A program made the position numbers and the translations under genes. The notes under the pieces are model-generated. The model made no database searches, was not told the origin of the DNA, and worked only from the letters and a program-made list of their open reading frames with translations. This document shows positions 23,312 to 32,263 of a DNA stretch of 45,353 nt, one piece after another. Within the stretch, counting starts at the first letter, position 1. Each line of letters starts with the position of its first letter. Origin of the DNA: Macrocybe gigantea (lineage: Eukaryota > Basidiomycota > Agaricomycetes > Agaricales > Callistosporiaceae). The stretch spans positions 1-45,353 of the forward strand of contig SJRY01000264.1 of assembly GCA_011319805.1 (NCBI GenBank), given 5' to 3'.

Positions 23312-23557
23312 TGAAGCGATTGGTACAGGACGACCGAGTTAGCTTCATTTGTATGTGTTTGTTTTCTCTCAACAATACTGGCCCTCGTCGCTTTTGTTCT
23401 CTTTTGTATGTAGTTTACAAGATCTCAGATCAGGTATCTAGGTATTTAAACCCCTCCTTCATGTACGGTAACAGCAGTGTTTCCATTAAAGAGTTTTGGC
23501 CAGTTCTCTCAGATTGACTAAGGCTTGGACTCACTCCAATCTCTCGTGATTTCAACA
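23312..23557 (+). repeat. 3' LTR of the gypsy element
   Basis: 246 bp, identical to the 5' LTR in my comparison, and followed at once by the CACTT duplication. Confidence 0.95.
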
Positions 23558-23562
23558 CACTT
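23558..23562. repeat. Target-site duplication, right copy
   Basis: CACTT, matching 15757-15761. Confidence 0.93.
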
Positions 23563-23594
23563 GGATCTACAATTCCAAGGCACGAGACTTGACA

Positions 23595-23602
23595 TCACGT
23601 GA
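23595..23602. promoter_or_regulatory. TCACGTGA palindrome, displaced from the coiled-coil gene
   Basis: The same octamer as upstream of the mitochondrial factor gene. Before insertion of the gypsy element it lay roughly 120 bp upstream of the coiled-coil gene start. It is now almost 8 kb away. Confidence 0.4.
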
Positions 23603-24056
23603 ATCGTTTTCCATATGTAATAAGAAGTGAGAAATGAGAAAATATTTATTTCTGACTACGTTACGTAAGTGACTCAGGTAACATCAGCCTGAGAATGTAG
23701 CAGTAACGGTCAGGATAAGAACCAAGATATAGAAATTAGTAGACGTAGATTATTGTAAAAGATGACGAATATAATCAGGTGAATATAGGGCGAAGTAGAC
23801 CTACCATTGCCGGACCGTGACTTGAAAGCCTGTTAACGCACCATACCCAAATGCGGCCTGCCAATTGCAGCTACTTATGTGCTGAGATGACCTGTCGGTG
23901 TAATCGTTCCATGTTCAATACATAAGCAAACGTTTATAACCAACAGAAAAATACTAGGAAGATCAGCGTAACATAAGTATGCACGGGTATCCATTAATTA
24001 AGGAGTGACAACAGGAGTATATGTAGTGGTGAAGCGCAAGACGCACTTGCAGGAGC
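23603..24056. other. Intergenic, no gene seen
   Basis: A/T-rich 450 nt between the gypsy element and the 3' end of the seven-helix gene. No coding or RNA signal. Confidence 0.45.
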
Positions 24057-25295
24057 TCAGACGGACACGGCTTCAGCAGCAGCTAATTTCTGCTTCTTCT
24101 TTTCAGCACGTTTGGCTTTGCGCTCAAGCCTCTTCTGCCGCTCTTTCTCAGTCTCGTCCGCTGATCGCCAGTCTCCAAACATTCCCGTGGCAAGAGTGCG
24201 CCTGATGTTGAAGGAGAACAAGATCACATTGCAGAGCCACTCTGGGAGAACGTGAAGGATGTAGAAGCCAGCCTTGGAGCCGTGACTGTTAAGAGTGCCG
24301 GGTGCGGTCGAACCGAGGGACGTGGTCGTGTGAAACATGACACCAAGGCGGTAGATGGCAATAGTCGTCTGCCAAGGAGAATTATCAAAAGAGCTCAGAT
24401 TGTGAAGTGTCACATCAGCGGATGCACTTACGAGGAGGCAAATGAGAGTCATTAGGATTAACGTTCCTCTCCTGCTAACCCGAGGCAGACAATACCGTGC
24501 CCACCCCGTCGCTGCCGCCAGGATAATCAACAAGAACAGCGCAACACCACTGCTCACATATCTAAAAAGGAACCCAGAATGGCCATTTGAGCACCTCCGC
24601 TAAAAAGATCGGGATTCAACTGGCTCACCTGAGCACCGCCGTCTGGCGTGCTTCCGAGGCCTTGTCAAGCACTTTGGAAAAACGGCTCTGCGCGATGATC
24701 CCGGGTACCGTCGCCGCGAGAAAGGCGAGGCTCGCAAGGTCTCCAAACCGGCGGCTCCAGAACCGTTTGCGTGGCTGATCTGGGGTCCCGTCCGGCGGCA
24801 TGCCAGGGAAATCGCCGTCGCGTTTGCGCAGCGCCGCCCCTTCTCCGCTTTCTCAGAAGCCGCTGCCGGCGACTGCTCATACGTAGACGATCCATACGTG
24901 GGATTGACGAGTAGACATCTCACGATGTTGACGAGGTCACTGGCGATTCCGATGTAGCCGAGGCCGAAACTGATTTGCATGTACGTGAGGAGGCCCTTCG
25001 ACATGCGGCGGCTCTCGTTGTGGGACTGGACGGCTCTCAGAGAAAAAATCACTATCCTGCCAAATCCGTAGTGTGCTCGTTGAGACAGAATGTCGACCCG
25101 CGTGATTGCAGTGGGACGAACTTACCGTTCGATACCAAACGCAACCGTTCCTATGAGAAGAGTTGTGCGGGAACGCTTATCGAATGCCCGGTAGAACATC
25201 AAGGGCACAAGCAGGCCATACAGGACGGCGAATAGCAAAGAGGGTGCAAAGTCCTCTGCTGAGGGAGTGCCACCAACAGGCGCAGGAAACGTCAT
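24057..25295 (-). CDS. Seven-helix fungal membrane protein (one-base frameshift in exon 2)
   Basis: Four exons on the minus strand: 25295-25126, 25056-24629, 24561-24432, 24368-24057, about 346 residues once one base is restored. Seven hydrophobic segments can be followed, from LLFAVLYGLLVPLM at the start to FYILHVLPEWLCNVILF near the end, then a highly charged Lys/Arg/Glu tail. The layout matches a family of fungal seven-helix proteins that are sometimes named family C-like GPCRs, function unknown. Exon 2 starts in the frame of YEQSPAAASEKAEKG but continues as ALRKRDGDFPG and LAATVPGIIAQSRFSKVL in another frame. The exon length also leaves the wrong remainder. One base is missing, most simply in the C4 run at 24837-24840. 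The 63-nt third intron has no stop and keeps frame, so retention would add 21 residues. Confidence 0.8.
24837..24840 (-). other. Apparent one-base deletion in the seven-helix gene
   Basis: CCCC on the plus strand (GGGG in the gene). One more base would join the two halves of exon 2 and restore its phase. A 35-nt GT..AG pair nearby is too short to be a credible intron. Confidence 0.7.
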
Positions 25296-25963
25296 GCTCA
25301 ACAAATTGTGAGCGCCCAGCCAGGAAGCTTTAAGCTAATATAGAAAATGGCGCCCCAAAGCGCAGTCCAAAGAAGATTGCTACCTGGAATTAGGGAAGAA
25401 CATGCGGTGTCAAAATGCTGTGACAATTTGCCGACTTCAGCTCCGCTGAACCATGGAGAAAAAATCGGCCCTTGCGCCGAGCCATGATAGTCATCTAGGT
25501 CTTGCAACTTTTTCAACGCATGTTGCAACCGGAAGACAAATACGACTCACAAGGCCAGCGGCGCTGCATTTCAACTTGCAGCCACAATGCTGTGGATGTC
25601 AGTGCCCAAGACGACGCGAGCCTTGCGTACCGATCGGAACGGGACAGTCTTTCGGGACTTGTTCAACTCCTTGGTTCATGCCCACAAGTTATGTAATTAG
25701 TAGTCTCAAGTGTCCTGAGCATTTCAGACAAAGGAAGGAATACTATTCATAACAAAGACCAGCTCAAGAACAGGCACATGGAAGAAACATGAAAGCGAGC
25801 GAAAACGTCAGAGCAAGAAAGTTCGGTTCCCGCACATATCAGGTTTGGTATTACATTGTCTGGAGCTACGAAGATGGGGCATGAGCGTGAGCCCCTTTAT
25901 TGCAGAGTAATGGAGCAATGGTCAGAGATATCTCGTTTCAGAGAAAGAGCCAAAAAAACTCAC
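25296..25963. other. Intergenic between seven-helix and Caprin-like genes
   Basis: About 670 nt. It must contain the promoter of the seven-helix gene and the last exon and 3' untranslated region of the Caprin-like gene. An open frame at 25298-25528 has no recognisable motif. Confidence 0.4.
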
Positions 25964-27844
25964 CACCTCGATCACCACGACCGCGACCACGTCCCCGACC
26001 CCGGTGTTCACCATCACCTCTCCACTCGCCCCTACCACCACGGAAGCCTGTTACACACGATTGTTAACACACACGTGTTCTTGGCACATGCGATGCAAGG
26101 CGGATAAAACTCACCACCGCGATCACCGCCTCTGAATCCGCGATATGAACCACGCTCACCGCCACGGAACCCACCGCGTTCGCCACCCCTGTGACCACCT
26201 CTGAAGCCACGGTCATGTCCCCTGAATCCACGTCCCCGCGCACGTCCACCCTTGGCCTGCGTGAATCCGTCATCGTCCTGAACTGCAGGTGTTTCGGGCT
26301 GCTGTTCGACGTGGCCATTGGCTTGCTTGGATGGTTGGGGTGACTCATCAGGCGACTCCGCGTCAGGCGTCGCCGTACCTGAGGTTCCAAATTTGGCGTG
26401 CAGACCGGCAATCGAGGGAAGGCCGGCATCCTCGTCCGCTGCCCAGTCAATCACGCCTGTTTGAGGGACCTGATGTTGTGATGTCAGTTTCATCATCTTA
26501 GATTTTATCAAAAACCTGAATTTGACCTCTGGGTGGGCTGCCTCGATGTGATCATTAGGCATCTCGTCCTCAAGGTTTAAAGGCGGAGGTATAGACTGTG
26601 TGGATTGAGGTTCGTGAGCTACAGCTTGCTCAGCCCAGTCGGCACCATTCTGGATGGGAGTTCCGCCGACACTGTCGAGTTCGCTCTCTTGCATGAAATG
26701 GAAGCTGCCAGACGAAGTGACCACGGCAACTCCAGCAACAGAGACACTCGGTTGGACGGCAGCTGCTTCTTCCTCGGGCTGGGGTGCTTCATCCACGACC
26801 GCCGGCATCTGGGGCCGTGGAGAATTGAGGTAATGTTTTGTCAGCTCCAGTAGGCGAGAATCTGGTAAATTCAATGAAGCGTCAGTAAGGTGTAGTACGA
26901 AGAAGAATGACGGGTACTAACAGGCAAAACCCTCGAATTCTCCTGCGGCAGTCAAGAGACCGGAGACGACATTCTGTTTATTCTCGCCGTCTTCACCCAA
27001 AAGCACGTCTACGGCAGCAAAGATTGTGCTGCTCTCGGAAAAGGATTCGACCTCTCCAGTGGCAAGTAATGACCGTAAGCGAATAAAGTCGAAAAGATCA
27101 GATGCTTTGCTTGCAATAGCCGCCTGAAATATTCATTGTGGTGTCAGATTCGTAGCACATGTCAGAAAAAGGTACGCGTACTTCGGCAGCTGCAACAGCC
27201 TCTGCTATTCTGGCCTTTTCAGCTTTTTCTGCTTCCGCCCGTTTCGTAGCCAATTCTTGCGCTACCTCGCTCTCGTGTGTCTGAGACGGGCAAAAAAAAA
27301 AAAAATTAAGCACATGAGACGATGAAAAAGCAATGCAAGTACCTCGACAGCTTTTTTGAGTTCTCCCAGTTCCTTCTGGATTGCTTCTAATGTTGGCAGC
27401 GTCCTCAAGGTGCGTTTTTGGTCATCATTGAGTTTATCGGGATCCGTGGCCGCATACGTGGATATCCGTGTCTGGTGTATTGCGTTCATGACTTCATATC
27501 ATTTCCCGCCTGAAAACGGAGATGAGATAAACATACGATCTTTTTATTCGTAGCCTTTAGCCTTTTGCTGATGAGCTCCACTACCGGACTTGGTTTCAGG
27601 GCAGAATCCTCGTCCGCTAGAGGACCTTGAGATTCTGGCCGAGAAATGGGTTCAGGAGCCACAGAATCCTCTCTGACTTCAGAAGATTCCTGAGGCTTAT
27701 CAATAGCAACCGCGTCAGGGTTTGCTGTAGGGGCATCGTCAGTGTCATTCGCTTTTTTAGCTTTTCGCTTCTTCCTCTGAGTTTTCGACAAGGGAGTTGG
27801 GGTGGAGCGCCGGGAACGATACGCTGGATGGTAGACTCAGGCAT
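25964..27844 (-). CDS. Caprin-like RGG-rich RNA-binding protein (one-base frameshift in exon 1, last exon unresolved)
   Basis: Exons on the minus strand: 27844-27537, 27471-27343, 27280-27182, 27123-26922, 26861-26527, 26469-26115, 26047-25964, plus a terminal exon that I could not fix. The protein has about 504 residues before that. Residues 85-146 hold a helical segment (ELISKRLKATNKKI, DKLNDDQKRTLRTLP, LEAIQKELGELKKA) that resembles the Caprin dimerisation region. A Lys/Ala/Glu-rich coiled coil follows, then an acidic Pro-rich part, then FRGG/RGG repeats from about residue 433. Caprins bind RNA and act with stress-granule proteins. Exon 1 begins MPESTIQ but is out of frame with SKTQRKKRKAKK; one base added to the G4 run at 27799-27802 (C4 in the gene) restores both frame and phase. 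The 57-nt fifth intron is stop-free. Confidence 0.75.
27799..27802 (-). other. Apparent one-base deletion in the Caprin-like gene
   Basis: GGGG on the plus strand. A fifth base joins the ATG frame to the lysine-rich frame and makes exon 1 exactly 103 codons. No usable intron was found that does the same. Confidence 0.65.
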
Positions 27845-28416
27845 TTTGAAAGACAGCAACAACGAAAACGAGACTTTTTTGCGGCGCAGTGAGAATGTGT
27901 ATGTGGAGGTCGACCGAACAAGTGCCAAGCTGGCGCTGCAAAAAAAATTCGGCTCATACTTTCTCACGATCATAATCCATCAACAGCTGCGTCTGCAACG
28001 CCTCATTTCCCTTCCTCTACTTTTACCCCGTTGAACATGACTTCACGCATAATTATCAGCGTCGAGCGCGAGGGACTGAAGGACAAATAGTGTCGATGAT
28101 ATGGTATAGGCCATTCGCTGCGATTGCTGGACATTTGTCACTTACAACTCTGGTGGTTGAATTTTGTTCACTTTTTCGCCTCATAGGATTTTCTTCTGCA
28201 CTGCTTGATGATCAAGATCAATCACAAAGAAGGTCACAGGAGATCCATCATTTGATTGCCTCTTCATCTGTCTCTATTCTCCGCTGCTAACACATTCACA
28301 TCTCGCCTGAACGTTGCGAAATGGAAGCTTTGCTGTTGTTTATCGCAGGTCACAGCTTCTGATGAATTGAAGATGGCTGACCAGCTGGACAGGTCAATCG
28401 AAATACCCGCCTCGCC
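27845..28416. promoter_or_regulatory. Divergent promoter region, Caprin-like gene and BTB gene
   Basis: 570 nt between two start codons that face away from each other. It should hold both promoters. No clear TATA box or operator is visible. Confidence 0.4.
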
Positions 28417-29639
28417 ATGTCCGAAGATCAGCCATTCGCTGAGAACGCGCAACAGCCCAATGACTTTAGCACAAACCGCTGTTCTGGGACAAGTGAAATG
28501 ACCAGACTACAGCTTGACAGGCCATCACCAACCCCTCACCCCGAACTCTGTTTCACCGATGGAAATCTCGCCATCATGGCCGGTGATATATACTTTTTAG
28601 TCCATCAAGGCCTCGTCTGCCGTCATTCGGTGCCTCTCGCATCGCTCATCAGGACCGCGGAGGCAGTAGTGGGACACACTCTTCTGGAAGGTAGGTCTAT
28701 TCTTGAGATTCCGGACGCGGCAGAGGATGTGTACCACTTCTTGCTCGCTTTGTATGATGGCGTGTAAGTATTCTTTCGCGCCGTCACATCTATTCAATTC
28801 CGCGTTGAACACATGTAGCTCTCACTTGAAACACGATATCAGCGATTTTTATGTGGTGTCGGCGATCCTCCGACTCTCAGCGAAATACGAAGTCAAACAT
28901 CTAAAAGCGGACATCCTCCGCGGTTTGGCTTCTCCGTGGCCAAAGACGCTCGCCCGGTGGGAATTGAGAGAATCCAAGGCCACCAACATCACTGGTATCT
29001 ATGAACCACGGAAATATCTTCCCCATCCGTTGTAAGTTTTCGCGTGCGAACTCGATGAACGCAGACCTCATGCACTCTTCCTCCGAAAGACTCGTAATTA
29101 ACCTTGCTAGGTCTTCAAACACACCTGAACTTCTTCCGGCTGCGTTCTACGATCTCTCCCGGTGTGCTCCAAGTGATTGTGTATCTGGATATGCATGTCC
29201 TGTAACCGGCGTCACACACACTTTGTCGGACAACGATCTCCTGAGCCTCTTGCGCGGCAAAGAACATGCTTCACGTTTTCTGTCGACGTTCATTGTAAAC
29301 GAACTCGAAGGTCGCGAGCCGTCAATGACCTGCGTTCACCGAAATGAAGTCGAACCACAAAAGAGGAGAATTTGCCAGGCCGCTTTCGAGGCAGTCACGT
29401 TTGAACTAATGCGCGATGTGAATGGGATGGTCAGTAATCGGACCTCGGATCCGCTCTTCGCTATAATGGACGCCGAATTGATGCAAATGAGAAACGATCC
29501 CTTGGGACGATCCAATTCCATGTTACGGGCTTGTGAATTCTGTCGATCGGAATTTGGTGCCGCTGTGGACGCTGCTCGAGAAGAATTGTGGCAAAGGCTA
29601 CCCCTGTGGTTTGGAGTCGACCCGCAAGTTTGGATCTGA
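28417..29639 (+). CDS. BTB/POZ-domain protein, agaric type
   Basis: Three exons, 28417-28763, 28819-29031 and 29090-29639, joined in phases 2 and 2 by introns of 55 and 58 nt. They give 369 residues. A BTB/POZ fold is recognisable at about residues 40-180: FTDGNLAIMAGDIYFLVHQGLV, then LEIPDAAEDVYHFLLALYDG, then VVSAILRLSAKYEVKHLKAD. The rest (LLPAAFYDLSRC, then a Cys-containing C-terminus) has the layout of the large BTB family expanded in mushroom-forming fungi. BTB domains dimerise and often recruit Cul3 ubiquitin ligases. No MATH, Kelch or zinc-finger partner domain is seen, so the role here is unknown. The second-intron acceptor was chosen at 29089 because LVINLAR fits the family. Confidence 0.82.
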
Positions 29640-30632
29640 CGGACCCACGTCTCCGTAATCCTAGTGCTTTTATCCGTTCCATCTCATGCCTGGCAGGTCT
29701 ATATTGTCACGAAAAAATGATCATTTCTGCGAATACGTATGCGATGCGTTGTCAGGTCGTTTGGTGATTGACACCCTGTGAAAGCGTTGTCGGTTCGTTT
29801 CTCATTATGCTTTCTTCCCCGTTTTCCCTTGGTTGTCTGCTAGGTCCGAGCCAATGACTGACCGCCGAGGAAATTCAGGAATCTTCGGCAACCGGCGTAT
29901 CTTCTTTCGACCGTCCGCCTATGTTACGATGTAACACCCGAGACACTCAACAAACATCTGTCTGCTAGGGAAGAAGAAACACCGAGGAGTCATATGATGC
30001 CAATGAACTGATCATGATAGTGTCGTACCACGTCCTTTTGGTTCAATTAGCGTTCTATGACAGTTTGCGTAAGCGCTAAGGAAGCGGCTTATGTGAAGGC
30101 CGCGATCTGTTCGAAAAGGGTACCGTCAAATCGGCCGACAGGAATTTAGTCTACCGTGGCTAACCGGACCCTTTTCCCCCTCATCATCCGCATTGTCCAT
30201 TTCTTACTTTTCCCAAGTCAGTAGTACTGTGCGCCACATGGGCAACACGTGGTTTTGGACCTCCCAAACCGTCAATGGCATCAGCTAGCTCATCTTGGCG
30301 CTCGAATCTGTCGTTCAATCTGATCGTTTTCGGCCCCTACTCATTTGATTCGAACCTGGGAGAGACCTTTGTCACCTATCGAGCGCACGTCATTTTGAAA
30401 TCCCACTCTTTAGAGATGTTGAGCACGTGCCATTCTTATTTTATTCGAAGAACATGAATGTAAGGAACTTATTTTTTTCCTGGTTTTCGAATATGTTCTT
30501 CGAAGGTTTGTTGTTGCGTGATGACGGTTGACCCATTCATCGCGATTCTATAAGTGAGATCCCTTCTGTGGCCAACATGGCATCTCGACTCGCACCTTCA
30601 CCCGCATTCTTCGAAGCTTCCTTCATACCGCA
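29640..30632. other. Intergenic, no gene seen
   Basis: Just under 1 kb between the BTB and zinc-finger genes. The end nearest 30,633 is probably the zinc-finger promoter. No RNA gene or repeat recognised. Confidence 0.4.
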
Positions 30633-31690
30633 ATGTACCAGTACCAACATATGCCTACTGGCACCTTCCAGTGTATAGTTGTTATCATGCCCGCATCCAC
30701 CTATTTGCATGCTTATAGTCTTCTAGCCTATTCCTATTATTCGGACAATTACAATACTGGAATGGACCTTAAACAATCGTACCCTCCATCTACGCCTCAA
30801 AGGCAAATCCAAATCCAAAATCACTACTTTCCGGAACAGCAGGTGAATGCTTTTTGTCATGCACTCTCCAACGTTTGACATGCTCATTCAGATGATAGAT
30901 GTCATTCGATTCGTCACTACAGACTATGAATTCACCACAACAGCAACACTATCCCACAAGCGACCCCCGGCTGATGGCTCAACAAACCAACTTGACGCTG
31001 ACGGCCTTGGCATCTGCCCGCCTCTCTCCCGAGTACATCAAGGTGTGTTCTCATTCTTTGTATTTCATCACCTCATGCCGTGATGCGGCCTTGCTCAACC
31101 ACCCATATCAGGAGACTTCCCAACTCGCTTCCTTTACTCGTGACAATGTGCTGAAAAGCCGTCCCGCCAACGAGTCCTATCATGACGTACATTCATCGCA
31201 CTACTATCCAGGATACGGAGGCCCTTCGGATGCGTACGGTTTGCGGCCCGCCTATAATCAAGGGTGCCAATCACCAGTTGCAAACCCTGCCCAATCAAGC
31301 AACTCGCACCCAAAGATAGCTGAGGGCCACGCGTGTGCGTACTGTGGTAAGGCCTTCGGTCGTCCAAGCGCTCTCAAGGTGGGCTTATCTCACTCGGATA
31401 TCCGCTTCGCCCGATTGACAAGGGCGTCGCTTCTTTTCTCTCCCATTCCGCCAACAGATCCACCTCGCTATCCACACCGGGGAAAAAGGTGGGCTCCTAG
31501 CATAGTCTATTTTTGGATTTCATCCGAATGGCGCCGTTTTTGCATTCTAGCTTTCGTGTGTCCTGAGCCAGGATGCCATCGCAGTTTCAGTGTCAGGAGC
31601 AACATGAGCAGGCATGTTCGCAATGTCCATCAGATATGGCCAGAAGGAAACGATCAAGAATCCGGGGAGGAAGACACCAAGAAACATTGA
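30633..31690 (+). CDS. Two-finger C2H2 zinc-finger protein, putative transcription factor
   Basis: Five exons: 30633-30842, 30923-31042, 31112-31378, 31458-31488, 31551-31690, 256 codons in total with all phases consistent. The N-terminal 180 residues are rich in Gln, Ser, Tyr and Pro, as in activation domains. Finger 1 is C185-x2-C188-x12-H201-x3-H205 and finger 2 is C213-x4-C218-x12-H231-x4-H236, joined by a classic TGEK-type linker. The fingers are cut by two introns, with a 31-nt exon between them. A short acidic tail follows. Two adjacent fingers with this linker normally bind DNA in the nucleus; the target is unknown. The second intron (69 nt) keeps frame and has no stop. The first exon, with many Tyr and Leu, is the least certain. 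Confidence 0.8.
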
Positions 31691-32263
31691 ATTAGACAAG
31701 TCTAAACACTCCGTCGCTTTTCCTCTGCATGTTCTTTTTATCTCTCTAAAGTCCTTGAAACAGTACCGTAGATGTTTGAGTGCAAATCACCTTACTCCTC
31801 CTATGCATCACGTATTTATTTATTTATTGGCTCGATGGACAAAATATGCACAGCTCAGTGTAACGGGCTCTGGGAGCCTAGCCAATCAATTATCATCGCG
31901 ATAAGGATGCGTCACTGCATGCTTTGTCTTGGCATAAGGGAACTTGTGAATGATAGAACTTGAGATACGGAATTCTTCTGCATGACTACACTGACCGAGT
32001 TTCTGCGCAAATGATCGCCGAGTTATAATAGTGGATATAGATCGGATTTCTTGGCTTGCTCAGCAGACTTGGGCAATCTGGACCTTGGTCGGTCCGCCGG
32101 CGATTGCGGTTGACTTCATCTTAGCGCCCTCGTTCCAAAATAAGGACAAATATATATGGACTTGCTCTGAGATTGTAAACAGAACAACCACCTCACCTTC
32201 ACTTAGCCGTTCACGCACTTCTGGGCGCCCAAAGATTTTTTCAATTCACGTATTCGTTGTGAC
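31691..32263. other. Intergenic before SPO11
   Basis: 570 nt without coding signal. An A/T-rich TATATATGG at about 32150-32158 lies 110 bp before the SPO11 start and may be a TATA element. Confidence 0.4.

Larger units (their letters stand above)
15762..23557 (+). mobile_element. Complete Ty3/gypsy LTR retrotransposon
   Basis: 7796 bp from TG of the 5' LTR to CA of the 3' LTR, flanked by CACTT duplications. Both LTRs are 246 bp and look identical base for base. One uninterrupted Gag-Pol frame fills the interior. This points to a very recent insertion of a possibly active element. No tRNA-type primer-binding site (TGG...) follows the 5' LTR; the sequence is CATTTTTGAACTCC, so priming may be unusual. 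A short purine-rich tract (AGGAGGGCG, 23301-23309) just before the 3' LTR is the likely polypurine tract. The C-terminal segment beyond integrase resembles a weak chromodomain, which would put it among chromoviruses, but it is then extended by about 300 residues. Confidence 0.96.

Noticed and set aside
25298..25528. Upstream exon of the seven-helix gene
   Set aside because: The translation does not resemble the family, and a good ATG with the conserved start TFPAPVGGTPS lies downstream at 25295.
30330..30360. T-arm-like TTCGAA on the minus strand (possible tRNA)
   Set aside because: No A-box or acceptor stem at proper spacing.
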